Source: Nicotiana tabacum | Taxonomy: Eukaryota; Streptophyta; Magnoliopsida; Solanales; Solanaceae | Reading direction: 5' to 3' | Length of the DNA stretch: 64,000 bases | Assembly (NCBI RefSeq): GCF_000715075.1 | Contig: NC_134094.1 | Coordinates: forward strand, 79,584,120 to 79,648,119 | Shown here: positions 23,301-34,640 of the stretch, one piece after another | How positions within the stretch are numbered: position 1 is the first letter of the stretch | Layout of the letters: every line of letters starts with the position of its first letter | Translations under genes and position numbers: made by a program | Notes under the pieces: model-generated | What the model was told of the DNA's origin: nothing | The model's input: only the letters and a program-made list of their open reading frames with translations | Database searches by the model: none

Positions 23301-23810
23301 AAGAGACCCTTTGCATCCACATAAGTCCATCCGTCGAACTGAGGAGGACGAAGTCTCTAAGACCTCTCCAACCTCTTCTGCTCCTCAGTAGACACAACTT
23401 GCCCCACCTCAGGCTGAATTGAAACTACTGGCTATACCTGTATAACACCCGATGTCTGATAAATATGAGCCAGCTGCCCTAGTGTACGGGCGATGGGAGT
23501 CTGGGCTCCTCCCCCAGCCTATGAAGTAGTTTGTGCGATCGGAATCAATGCTTCCTGGGCAAAGCTCTCAAACATACTCATAAAGTGAGTCAAAGTCTCC
23601 GGAAGTCCCAGTGTAACAATAGACACCCCAGGTGCTCAGCGGGTCCCACTTGTTCAACATGATCAGGCTCCTGCTCCTCATATGCTCTAGTAGGGTATTT
23701 AGCTGCAGTGCGTGCCCTGCCTCAGCCTCTACCTCACCATGGCCTCTAGCGGCTCTAATAGGGGGCACTGGTGCCTGCTCAGCTGATCCCAAAGAACATG
23801 TCCTCACCAT
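23301..23810 (-). pseudogene. gag: Element C gag, N-terminal fragment
   Basis: The ATG at 23810-23808 (- strand) opens MVRTCSLGSAEQAPVPP, a common start of gag in this gypsy group, followed by RAARGHGEVEAEAGHA. The frame is open to 23568. Beyond it, in other frames with stops, comes LRRSRRGWRGL and then the block RPPQFDG-like (seen as SSSVRRMDL in a shifted frame) at about 23340-23310, the beginning of the capsid core. The rest of the capsid is deleted. Confidence 0.75.
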
Positions 23811-24114
23811 CTTTGAGAGAAAAGAAGAGTAAAGATTCATTTGTGCAGATCTGAGTAACCTCGGTGAGGTAATGATGAGGTTCAAGTTATGTGATACTCA
23901 CTAGTCAAAGAACTTGTGTAGTATCTCAAATAACTCGCAACAAGAATATAACGAGATATAGTACTATCAATACTACGAAACAAGACAGGTAAATCACGTT
24001 TGACAAAAGAATCATCAGTCAATAATTTAGGCATAGAATAGAATGTTAAAAGTAATGTAAAATCATGTAAAGTGCATAACAAAACCTAATGAATTAATTT
24101 TCTTAATCCAGAAT
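23811..24114 (-). other. Element C leader between LTR end and gag
   Basis: About 300 bp without coding signal. Next to the LTR end (GTGACA) no clean TGGTATCAGAGC is visible; the sequence there is TTCTGGATTAAG, so the primer site is lost or replaced. Confidence 0.55.
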
Positions 24115-26170
24115 GTCACCCCTTTAATTAGCATTTCATCATAACAATGCCACCTTTATTTCACCACATGTGCATAATTAAGAATAGCCAACCTTATTCC
24201 ACCACATGTGCATAATCTAGAATAGCCACTCTTAATCCGTTGCATGTAGATAACAATAATCACAATCGCATGGAAAAGATCTCGTGCGAACACCCAATCA
24301 ATCCACCTAACATGTCCAAATGTGCCATAATCATAACAAGGTAATATTCCAAATTACCATCAAAAGACATATGCTCATAATCTGTCAACAAAGTGCACAA
24401 GTACATGATAATAAATAAATGCAGATAATGGGTTCAACATATAAAGCATGACTACGGCTATATCAATTTAACAATGACTCCACAAATGCCCAACTTGGCC
24501 AATTTAAGAAATTATAATCCTAAAACATGATCCCTAGCATAAAATTTATAAGTTCGCTTAGTCATATAATAAATTATACATGTATCAAAGAGAGCACACA
24601 ACCAAATCAAGGTATAATAGAAACCAATAGTCTAATCTGGTCATTTTTCATACATAACACCCGCATACACGCTTATTACCTCGCATATACGTCTCATCAC
24701 ACACGTCACAATTAGATAAATAAGGTCTAACCCTAAGGGTCATTCCTCACACAATATTGGGCAAGATACTTACCTCAAACAAGCCAAATCAATACTCTAA
24801 AAATGCCTTTCCATGCGAATTGAGCTCCAAACGAGTCTATTATAGACAAAAATAAATCAATAACATCAATTAAAGACATAATAAATAACCCCAAACAATA
24901 AAGCTTCGATCATTAATCAAATCTCCAAAAGTAAACAAAAGATAACCCGGACTCACATGGCAAAAACCTGAGTTAAGGGGTAGATCCTGATTATCCAAAA
25001 CCCCTTGAGTCCAAATATATGAATAGATTTCAATCCCCCAATTTTGCTCTCTTAAGTTATAAACAAAAACCCTAAATTTTCCTTTAAAATTCCAAGTTTT
25101 ATATGTAACAATCCATGTGGAATTAAGATATTAAACCAAATCATAGTAAAAATTGCTTACCTCCAATGTAGTAATGAATTTGCTCTCCAAAATCTCTACC
25201 TATTGAAGTCTATGGCTCAAAATATGAGAGAATGGGTAAAACTCCCGAAATTTTAACACTTAAGGTCTACCCTAGTGATACACTTCGCGAATGCGGCCGC
25301 TACCTCGTGTTCTCGAAGCATAAAAATACTCTACCTCAAATATCTCTTCACGAACAAGGACCCAGCCCGCGAATGTGATACACAAATTCCCACTGGCCTA
25401 TACGAACCCGATCAATCCTTCGCGAATGCGAAGGCTTAGCCAGCCATCCCCCATCATGTCATCCTCCTACGCAAACGCGACCACCTTGGCGCGAACGCGA
25501 AGGATAATTCTCTTTTGTAGTAGATGCAGAACCTACTGTGCCTCATTGACTAAGAAGGGTAATCAACCACAGCCCATCACGAATACGACTCTTCTATTGC
25601 GAACGCAAAGAAGAACTTCCTGCCTAGCTCAAAAGCACTCCACGATCGTGATACACCTCCACAATCGCGAAGAAGACCGGACACCAGCAAAAACCTGCAA
25701 CTCTCAAAATGCTCCGGGTGGACCGAAACTCACCTGAACCACCCGGGACCGTTTCCAAATTACACCAACAAGTCTATAAATACTACTCGGACCTATCCAA
25801 AGCCTCCAAGCACATATGATAACACCACAACAACGAATCAAAGGCCAAAACATGAATTGAACTTTTCTTAAATTCATGAACATTCAAACTTCAAACCAAT
25901 TATCCGATTCAAGCCTAACCAATCCGGAATAAATCCGAAATTTGCACACAAGTCTCAAATGAAAAAATGAACCTCTTCTAATTTCATGAACCAAAATCCG
26001 AATCTGATATCACCAAAGTCAACCCCAGTCAAACTAGTAACTCTCCAGACCTTCAAATTGCCAACTTTCATCAAATAGTGCAAAAACACCCTAGGAACCT
26101 CCAAATCCATATACGTACATACGCCTAAGTCCAAAATCACCATATGAACCTTCTGAAATCATAAAATCTC
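24115..26170 (-). repeat. LTR of element F (also abuts element C leader)
   Basis: Ends GGGGTGACA on the - strand at 24115. The part 25800-26160 aligns with 46380-46700 along its length, so the two LTRs are related. Between 25265 and 25690 it carries about nine degenerate modules around CGCGAA(C/T)GCGAAGG. The ORF at 25375-25737 is in these modules and is not a gene. Confidence 0.8.
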
Positions 26171-26199
26171 ATCCTCGAACGGGTTTAGAATCATACATG

Positions 26200-27034
26200 G
26201 AATGACAAAAAATGAGGATATCTGCTTTGTATATCATCTTCCGTCTCCCAAGTTTCCTCCTTGACCATTTGACCTCTCCACTAAACCTTTACTGATGCAA
26301 TACCTTTAGACCTCAACTTCTAAACCTGCCTATCCAAAGTGGGCAACGACTCTTCTTCATAAGCCAAATTCTCATCCAATTGTACTGAACTGAAATCTAA
26401 CACATGTGACTGATCCTCATAATACTCCCGAAGCATGGAAACATGAAACACCGGATGAACTCTCGACAAGCAAGGTGGCAAAGCAAGTCCATAGGCCACC
26501 TCACCCACTCTCTCTAACACCACAAATGGACCAATATACTGAGGGATCGACTTTCTCTTCTTTCTAAATATCATCATTCCCTTCATAGGCAAAACTCAAA
26601 ACAAAACCTTCTCACCTTCCATGAATGCCACATCACAAACTTTCCTATTAGTATAACTATTTTTTCTAGACTACGCTATACGAAGCCGCTCCTTAATAAA
26701 TTTCACCTTCTCCAAAGCATCACGAATTGAATCTATGCCTAACAATCTAACCTAACAAGGCTCAAAACAACCAATCGGAGAATGACATTGCCTCCTATAT
26801 AAGGCCTCATATGGAGCCATTTGGATGCTTGACTGATAGCTGTTGTAGTATGCAAACTCCACTAATGGAAGAAACTGGTCCGACTAGCCTCCAAAATCAA
26901 TAATACATGCCCTCGACATTTCCTCCAAAATCTGAATGCTCCGCTCGAACTTGCCATCCATCTCAACCTACATTCCCAACTCACACTCAACAACTCTCTA
27001 GAAGTGAAAAGTAAACTGATTTTCTCGATCTGAT
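26200..27034 (-). pseudogene. Element F integrase, C-terminal two thirds
   Basis: From 27034 down: SDREN QFTFHF (second catalytic Asp at the very edge), GKFERSIQILEEM (third catalytic residue Glu kept), YYNSYQSSIQMAPYEALY, then MPMKGMMIFRKKRKSIPQYI, HPVFHVSMLREYY and LPTLDRQV, and after a stop IASVKV and TWETEDD, the tail. Stops occur at the frame joins. It is a close relative of G's integrase. Confidence 0.86.
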
Positions 27035-27249
27035 GTAATGACCTAGGGAGTTGTTTTGTATATTTGAGTTTTGTTTCCATATTTGATGCTTCTTATATGT
27101 TTGGTTGTTGTTTTGTGACTTGCGAGGATAACTGGTTTGGTTCCGGGAAGGATTTGGAGTGAATTAGAACACTTAGTTCCTTTGTTAGAAACTTAAATTA
27201 TAAGAGTTAACCAAGCCTTAACTTTTATGTAAATGACCTCGAATTGATG
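27035..27249 (+). repeat. LTR scrap related to element G LTR start
   Basis: Begins TGTAATGACCTAGGGAG and keeps the colinear blocks TGACTTGC(C)GAGG..GGTTTGGT and GGAGTGAATTAG(G/A)ACACTTA seen at 16738-16800. It ends near TTGATGA at about 27249, where element A's integrase resumes. It is the right edge of the nest. Confidence 0.75.
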
Positions 27250-27934
27250 ATTGGAATACCGAAGTCCATCATCACTGACAATGCCTCTAACCTCAATAGC
27301 GACCTCATGAGAGATATTTGAGAGAAGTTCAAAATTGTCCACCGCAATTCCACAACCTATAGACCACAAATGAATAGGGCAGTCAAGGTAGCTAATAAAA
27401 ATATCAAGAGAATTCTATGGAAAATAGTGGACAATCACAGACAATGGCACGAGAAGCTACCTTTCTCTTTATTAGGTTATCGGACTACCATGAGAACATC
27501 TACTAGGGCAACGCCACACATGTTGGTATATGGCACTGAAGCGGTTACCCGCAGAAGTTGAGATACCGTCATTAAGAGTCATTCAAGAAGAAAAATTGGA
27601 TAATGCAGAGTGGATACGTGTCAGGCAGGAACAACTCATGCTCATTGACGAGAAAAGAATGGATGCAATGTACCACGGACAGCTATATCAGAACAGGATG
27701 GCCAGTGCATTTAACAAAAGAGTGAAGCCTCACCAATTCACACCGGGGCAGTTGGTTCTGAAGAAAATCGCTCCCCATCAAGAAGAAGCCAAAGGGATGT
27801 TTGCACCAAACTGGCAAGGTCCTTACGTGGTTCACCGAGCATTGTCTGGCGGAGCTCTAATCTTGGCAGAAATGGATGGAAAAGTCAGCACAAAGCCTAT
27901 CAACTTAGACACAATCAAGATATATTATGCCTGA
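27250..27934 (+). pseudogene. Element A integrase, C-terminal part after the nest
   Basis: Continues the integrase left at 15342: GIPKSIITDNASNLNSDLM holds the second catalytic Asp, and TTYRPQMNRAVKVANKNIKR holds Lys where the third catalytic Glu is expected. KLPFSLLGYRTTMRTSTRATP follows. After a frame change at about 27545 the C-terminal domain reads TPGQLVLKKIAPHQEEAKG, FAPNWQGPYVV and PINLDTIKIYYA, with a stop at 27932. This part has few lesions compared with the N-terminal part. Confidence 0.9.
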
Positions 27935-27966
27935 AGACAAATAGAGTTAGATTTTTTGATGTAACA

Positions 27967-28419
27967 GAACTACGTTCAACCTAACTTCCCACAGAAGGAT
28001 ACATAGGCAACCCACGTAGGGTTCGGTTTCTCTCCCCCCCCCCCCCAATCTTGTAATAGAAAAAAACAAATATCATTTTTGTATGTTGTTCATGAACTAC
28101 GCCGACTTGATTTCCTCATAAAGGAATCTGTAGGCAATCCTCATCGGATTCAGTCATCTTTTTTATTTAAACTACGCTCTGGACTGATACCACTTGGATA
28201 CGTAGGTTGTCTGAGTCAGAGTCGGCCATTTCATTCTTATTCTCATCATTTTGCATATGTTGTAATCGAACTACTCTTCGACCTGATTTCGTTTTGGATA
28301 TGTTGGTTTCCTGAGTCAGGCTCGGTCATTTTCATCATATTTTATCATCATCACACGAACTACGTTTAGTCCTGATTCCGTTTTTGGATACGTAGGTAAC
28401 CTGAAAGGGTTCGGTCATA
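27967..28419 (+). repeat. Five degenerate repeats around GAACTACG...GGATACGTAGG
   Basis: Units of about 63 bp start at 27967, 28094, 28169, 28268 and 28357. Each opens with (G/A)AACTAC and carries GGATA(C/T)GTAGG-like sequence 30 bases later and a CGGTCAT-like end. Spacers of 10-60 bp separate them. Confidence 0.85.
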
Positions 28420-28954
28420 ACCTTAGGAAAACTTTTGCAATGCATTAGTTCTAATTAGGATGCAGTCGCAACAGCAAGTATTCACGTTGTCAGAGATTTC
28501 ACGAAAGATCAACAGCTACAGGATGAAGTTCTCAAAAGGATACGTTCGCGTGTGGAGAACCTTTCGTAACATATCATAATCCGGAACGACGACATTTGCC
28601 TTAAAAGAAACAAGTATTTTCAAAATGTTTTCTAACAAATATATGTGTATATAGTAATTAGTTCCATCTACCGAACTTCGTGGCACAATCATGTCAAAGA
28701 CTGGGGCAAACCAACACTGTGGTCGAGACGAACCAACTTTCTTCCACCCACCCCCTTACTAAGAATTTTTCTTTGAGCAAGGTCAACAGGGAATAAGGAA
28801 GCGCTAGGACCATACTAGGGCAAATGAGTAATCCGCCACTTGCCTAAGATTATCTCTCCTCCTTTTACTTAAAGTTTTGCTAGTACAATTAAAGCTAACT
28901 CTTTAATCCTCTAAAGATGGCTCGGAATCAGACAGCTGACACGGAAATTTGTAC

Positions 28955-29195
28955 ATAGCAAACTGCCTGCTCACCTAATCGAAGCATCTTGTACAAAATG
29001 ATTGCTAGCTTCACCAGTCAAAGTCTTGTATATAGCAAACCATCAGCTCGATCAATCGGAGCACCATGTACAAATCGCACATCGGCTTCACCAATTAAAG
29101 TCATGTATATAGCAAATCGTCAGCTCAATCAATCGGAGCTCCTTTTACAAATCGAACGACGGCTTCGCCAACGGGAGCATTGTATACAACAAACT
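28955..29195 (+). repeat. Three 76 bp tandem repeats plus a partial fourth
   Basis: Units start at 28955, 29032 and 29108 (ATAGCAAA...) with a partial unit near 29184. Each holds CAATCGGAGC, TGTACAAAT and GGCTTCACCA-like parts. The open frame at 28989-29267 runs through them and owes its length to the repeat. Confidence 0.85.
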
Positions 29196-29458
29196 GCAAA
29201 CTTTGACAGCAAAAGCAATTTGCAACACCGATGCGTCAATCACGGACACCGGGATAGACAATCATAAAGTGCGCTACCAACATCCTGCCAACCGATGGAC
29301 GCAACCTAGCTTCGCAGTCAAGAGTATCTCTTGTGCATGCTTTCATTTTCTTTACTATTACTTTGAATGTTTTGATGCTTTGCTCATGCATCTTTAGGTA
29401 TGATTACGATTTTTATCAATCACTCCCGAGCGAAGAATACTTTACATTTTAGTGCAAA

Positions 29459-29600
29459 GCTCTCCCAACAAGAGGAGATGCACTCTACAAATCTAGCTCT
29501 CCCAACTAGCAGAGACATTTCTCAATGAAAATCTCTCCCAACAAGCAGAGATACACTTTACTAATCAAGCTCTCCCAACAAGCGGAGAGAATTGTCAAAT
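29459..29600 (+). repeat. Four repeats of about 40 bp around CTCTCCCAACAAG
   Basis: CTCTCCCAAC(A/T)AG occurs at about 29460, 29497, 29533 and 29580. Each copy is followed by (C/G)(A/G)GAGA and an A/C-rich spacer. Confidence 0.85.
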
Positions 29601-30055
29601 GCTCCGACAACTGCAGAACGGTACACAGCCAGGCTAACAAATCGAGTCAGAATCAAGTATCCCATCGTCCCAATCCCAAATAACAGCTCGCCGGCAGCCA
29701 GTCATCGTTATTCCTGCATCATTTACATCGCATCTTATTATATTCTACATTAAAATATATTGGTATGTGTGTATTTCATTTGTTTTGCAGGAACAAACAC
29801 CACAGCATGGAACTTTTTCTTAGCAGCAGACCGAACTACAACGCTATGGGGACAGCCAACCAGTAGCGGGCCTAAGATCCCAGCGCAGGATGATCAGCAA
29901 GCTCAAAATTTTGAATCATTCAAATCTGGCCGAAAAATTCAAGCCATCATGAGTGACAACCCTTCTGTCTCACCGTATCGTCGCAATACGATACTGGGGC
30001 AATTCCTGCTAGTGTCGCTTCCCCAAAATCCATACTCCAAAACTACATGAGGCTT

Positions 30056-33000
30056 TAATGTCCTAGTGAAGTATTTTCACAAATAATCAATTAATTACAA
30101 TAATTAATAGTATTTAACAATCATAATTTTCATTATATTTTATTGAAGATTATTAAGTTAACTTAATTTCAAAATGGATTAAAGACAAAAGGCTACAATT
30201 GCAATTCTCACTTAAATGCAAAATGGCCACCTTTTAAATCATTTTTGGCCCAAACGTGCAAGCCCAAACGGAAATAACCCAGTCTAAACACCCACCTCCT
30301 TCTCCAAGTTGTCAATCCTTGCCATTCCATGAGAACCAATCAGAGCATGCCATGTCGTCCATCTCTATCACTCACAAAAGAAAGACAAAGCCATCTGTGC
30401 GGTTCATTATTTGATCAATGGCTCACGATTTTCACTCCATTTTTCTTTAATTACTAAAATACTTAGATCATTTAATCCTAACCATTGGATTACAGGAATC
30501 CAATGGACAACGAAATTCCACCCCAAAAACTTTTAATCCCTAATTTATCAAGGTCGTTGATCTAATGATCCAATGGCCCAAATTCCATTCCCTACTCTTA
30601 ATTCAAAGACCAGTTGGTCTCACCCCCTCCTCCCCAAACCCTAATCACTTCTCACATCACTCAGCCGCCCTCTTTCCCTTCCCTATCGTTTTTCTCTCAT
30701 CTCCATCATCTATCAATCTCCAAAGACCTTGCACAAATTTGTAGAAGAACACTCGAAATCCTTGTAAATCATTTTCGTGACCCTGCTACACCACGATTCT
30801 CGCTTAACATTCCCTTTTTCAATCAAAAATTCAAATCTCCCCATTTTTGAAACCCTAGGCTCAAAGGTGAAAGATAAATTCGCCTGAGCTCTGTTACGAT
30901 CTTTCAAATCAAAGCCTAAAATCACCTCTTGTCTCCTGAACTCCGTGAATCCTGCTGAAAATTCTTTTTCCAATCACAAAATTCAAAACTCATCGAGTCT
31001 GAAAACCCTAGCTTGAAAATGTAACTTCAAATAGTCTAAATCCTCTCTCGCTCCGTCAAATCGGAGAATGCATGAAGATTTTCAGAGGGTTCATCATGAA
31101 GATTCTTTACCCAGAGGTCAAACGCAGTGACCTATGGGTTTTAAGTTTAACCAATGGTCCTCTGCCTTTAGCGATCAACCTCCCTTCACTAAGGTAAACT
31201 CAATACTGATTTTCCCCTCTGTTTTCTGATTATTATTCGATTTGTTATCATCATTACCATGTGTTACTCTTCACTATCTGATTCCAATTCTCTGAACCCT
31301 AGAGCCTTAAGTGGCGCTATAAATAGAAGCCTTTAATATTCTCATGTACCACGAGCTAACAAGAGAAAATCATGATCCAACTATCTAAGAGAAACACACA
31401 CAAACACTTAGAAGTTTAGGGTTCGAGGCCTTAGGTTTCTTACTACTTTTCTTTTCTTTTGCTGAGTTCTATTGCTGGTCTAAACTTGAGGGTTTTGGTA
31501 TCTTAAACAACTGAAATGAGTTCCCATTTGGTCTACTGCTCTCAAAAAGGTCAGCACCTCTCTCACTTTTCTCTTTTGTTTGTTTCTTTGAATGATATAA
31601 ATATGCCAAGATAGGTTATGTATATTGCAATTGTTCAATGGTGTTTAATGTGATAATACTTATGCTCTGTTAGTTCAACGACTCCTTGTGATTAGATGTT
31701 CTGCTATGAGTCTTTTGCCGAGTAAACCATAATTGATCCCTGCTGATCTTTGTTCTGAGTTTCCAATAGTCTCCATGCCTAAGTTATTATATGTTCGTGT
31801 TCAACACGAACTTCATAGCTTTCATGGACCTGCAGTAAGATTATCTTTGTCTTGTTGCATCTCTATAGTTTTGTGAGCTTTGAAGTTGAGCTTATTACCT
31901 GATAATCATAACTAAGATGAATCTAAAGTTGTTTAACTTTATATCCCCTATCTTTTAGCCTTAAGTATGAACTTTAAGTGTTTAAATGCTTTGTTCTCTG
32001 CTTATGTTTGATAGACTATTTTTTCTGAGTTACTACTATGGTCTTTCACTTTGTTTAGTTACTATTATTCCTGTTAATCTTATCTTGTTTACCTAAACTT
32101 CATGTTTTTCTTTACTAATGATTATGCTGTGATATTTACCTTTACATATTGTTTTCCCTGCATCCTATTTGTCTTGTGGTCGAGCTTATTATTTGATAAT
32201 CTTAACTGGGATGAGCCTGAAAGTTCATAAGTTCATATCACTTAACTAAAGCATGAAAAATCTAAGTGTCTAGATGCTTTCCTTCTCTATATCTGTATCT
32301 GCAGCTCTGAGGGCAACTTCTGGGATATCACTATGACATCTTCATGATTATATCTAATTGTTGTTTTCTTCTGTATGAAACAGTATTGTTGAGTTAACTC
32401 TCCTCTTTTTATACCATCAGTTCTATTGAATACACCTTGTTAAGATTAAGTTATCTTTATTTCTGAAAACTAAGTCCTAATCATGTTTGTTATAGTCAAC
32501 TGGTAGTTGCTGTTAAGTTGAACTTGGTTGTCTTATGTCTAGATATAACCCTCAGTTGCATGTTTAAGTCAAAACCTATTTAGGTGTAATGCTTTCTCAT
32601 CTTTAATCTTTTATGACACTACTGACTCTGTGATGGCTTACATGCAATTATCATTAAGTCATCTTCTATAAAAGCATGACCTAGCTATTTGTTGTAGTCA
32701 AGTGATTATCTTTGAGATGAGCATGATTACTTCATATCCAGATACTAATTTAGGCTATGCACCTGAACTAAACTTGTTTTCTTGGTATGACACATCCCTT
32801 GCCTATAACCCCTTCCCTTCATGACATGTTTAGCTTGATTCTATGACATGTAAAGCTCCCCTATTTGTATAGATTACAACCTCATTTGGAGTGTCTATGT
32901 ATAATGGGTTGAACATTTTATGTATCCTTATTTGTCTTCATGACTCCATGATTCCATGCTTTTGTTTTGAAATTATATTCAGGCCTCTCTTTTCTGTTAC

Positions 33001-34577
33001 TCTGAAATTGAATCTGATTTACAAATCCTGTAAGGAGTTCTCTATTACAACTGATTAAACATAGTGGTTTGTTTAAGATTAGTATAATTTTGAGAAAGGA
33101 TTTTGTTAAAGCATCTTTAAGAACTCATGTTGAATCTATAACCTATAATCTCACTAAGAACCCTGATCATGTTTCAGATACTTCTGATAATGTCTAAAAG
33201 CTGTTTGGTGTGATTGTTTGTTTAAATCTTTGTTGATGTTGTCTAAGATATATAAGCGGAGGGGTTAGTCTGTTCATGTGCTAATGGCAATAATTAAGCT
33301 AATCAACTCATCATTAGTCTGCCAAGGCAGGAGTGTCTGCATCTCTTGTGTTGGTTGCATACATGGACTCTGTATCCCTTACCTCCCTTTTGAATGTGTA
33401 TTTCCCTAATGTTTAGACCTTTAACAGTATGGTATGATATTTATGTCTCTTTCCTATATGTGCTCGAAAGTCTGACCTTTAGATTTATATAGTATGTGGA
33501 TTGTTCATCTGGTGTTTAAAAATGTAGAATTGTTTGTGTACCCTTATGTTATTATGTAGGGAAAGTATACTTCTATGATAAGGGTACTATGGTAGTTAGT
33601 TAGCATTGAAAGGGCCTCATTGGCACTTAAATCCATAGGGAAAAATAATTCGTTAGTGGTTAAGGGTATTTGAGAGTGGAGTTTAACTCTAGGTTGGGCT
33701 GCTCTCCCACGGCACAAGCATTGCCCTGGGCCTTGAGTCCCTTGGGAACTTTGAAGTGTCATGGGATTCAAAGGGGGCATCGACCTTGAGTAGAACCCCC
33801 TCCATAGCCCTCAATTCATCGACACTTTTGGTTATTTAGGAGTTTAGTGTTTAATGACAACGAAAAGTTTTTCAAAGTAAATTATTCGCCATGTATAACT
33901 GACACATTGGTATAATTTCTCTTAGTTTTAGAGTGGTGACCTTTTATATTTCTTCCCAGTTGTTTGTTCATATATTTCATACATGGTTGACTATGCTGAA
34001 TATGTGGAATATATAGCTAATGAATTTCTTTCTCTTTTGGGCATGTACATCTGCTTGGGCCGCTGAGTTCCTGATGAACTCAAGCCCAATCACAGCCTTG
34101 TTGCATTTCGCCAGAGAGTCCAAAATAAACTGTAGTCGCATCTCTTTACTGCTGGGCCTGTCTTCTTGAGGTCCAATTACCAGAGTCTAGCCCTTTTCCC
34201 TCAATTCCTTTTGTTATTATCTATTGCTTCGTTAATCTAGATTACTGCTTTATCACCTTCTATCTACTGCCTTATTGCTTTGTCACATTCTCATTATCAT
34301 GTATTAACACTCATATATTAGATCATGTGTTTTTCTTTTATGCTTAAGTATTACATAAAACTTAGGCAAACCTTAATTAATATAGGATTTAAAAGGAAAT
34401 AGCTAGTAATTGATCTCCGCCTCCATTTAATTCTAGTCTGTTACACTCACTCTTCTTAAAGGTTTTGACTCTCAGGTCTTAAATCAGAATGGCCGCCTGT
34501 TTTCAAAGAAAATTGGGAAAAGGATCACTGATTTTTTACCAACAAGAAACGAAGTCAGATTTTTCATAAAAAAGGGG
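30056..34577 (+). repeat. Element A LTR, 4.5 kb, first bases missing
   Basis: From 30056 on it matches the complement of 44553 downward in B's LTR, for example the AT-rich blocks near 30100, the TATA region, and the GGCATCGACCTTGAG-like block at 33775 (41392 in B). About 270 bp of the expected LTR start is missing. It has about 0.5 kb more than B between the TATA region and 33775. The short ORFs inside are not conserved in B's LTR. Confidence 0.88.
31318..31325 (+). promoter_or_regulatory. TATA box of element A LTR
   Basis: TATAAATA in GGCGCTATAAATAGAAGCC. The same box is at the matching place in B's LTR, which supports a real core promoter. Confidence 0.75.
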
Positions 34578-34640
34578 GCAGTAACGGAGAAACCACAAGT
34601 TGAATCATGTCTTGACTAGTGCAAAATAGGGTGCAACAAG
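34578..34640 (+). other. Piece of Tat/Ogre leader after the element A LTR
   Basis: GAAACCACAAG..GAATC..TCTTGACTAGT.CAAAAT..GGTGCAA matches the complement of 40027-40079 in B, which lies between B's primer site and ORF1. So this LTR is followed by what normally follows a 5' LTR. About 0.5 kb (LTR end and primer site) is missing between the LTR text and this piece. At about 34640 the sequence switches to B's protease, antisense. Confidence 0.8.

Larger units (their letters stand above)
20360..24114 (-). mobile_element. Element C: gypsy deletion derivative (gag start joined to integrase end)
   Basis: On the - strand the order is leader (24114-23811), gag start (23810-23310), integrase C-terminus (about 23300-22740), polypurine tract and LTR (22320-20360). 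Almost all of pol is missing: gag text ending RPPQFDGWTYVDAKG is followed within about 80 bp by integrase C-terminal text. The LTR next to the leader (24115-26170) is of a different family from the LTR at 20360-22320, so this is a deletion derivative, a chimera, or both. Confidence 0.75.
24115..27034 (-). mobile_element. Element F: 3' end of a chromovirus (integrase and LTR)
   Basis: On the - strand, integrase from the second catalytic Asp to the chromodomain-like tail (27034-26200) is followed by an LTR (26170-24115). The polypurine tract and the first part of the LTR (about 250 bp, judged from the related LTR at 44827-46935) are deleted between 26165 and 26200. The integrase is cut at 27034 by an LTR scrap in the other orientation. 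Confidence 0.8.
27935..30055 (+). other. Element A 3' untranslated region, rich in tandem repeats
   Basis: About 2.1 kb between the end of integrase and the LTR. No coding homology. It has three separate tandem-repeat families (listed separately), as is known for Ogre elements in this position, and a run of 13 C at 28034-28046. The piece 29760-30050 is open in one frame but shows no family resemblance. Confidence 0.8.
8043..34640 (+). mobile_element. Element A: Tat/Ogre-like Ty3/gypsy, carries nested insertions
   Basis: A is assigned to the Tat/Ogre group because it has an extra ORF before gag, a second archaeal-type RNase H domain after the normal one, a probable intron between protease and RT, a long 3' region full of tandem repeats, and an LTR over 4 kb. 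Its own 5' part lies left of RE1, outside the window. The nest at about 15343-27250 splits its integrase: the part before ends after the second-strand block and the part after resumes at the second catalytic Asp. Every ORF has stops or frame changes. The inverted copy B (34640-44826) is a close relative and shows an unoccupied version of the RE1 insertion site. Confidence 0.88.

Noticed and set aside
25375..25737. 120-codon + strand open frame
   Set aside because: Follows the CGCGAA modules of an LTR on the other strand; not conserved at 45970-46240.
28955..29600. Possible CRISPR-like array
   Set aside because: Repeats are contiguous and degenerate with no unique spacers of even size, and the DNA is a plant retrotransposon.
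30614..30973. Open frames near the element A LTR promoter
   Set aside because: Inside the LTR and absent from B's LTR.
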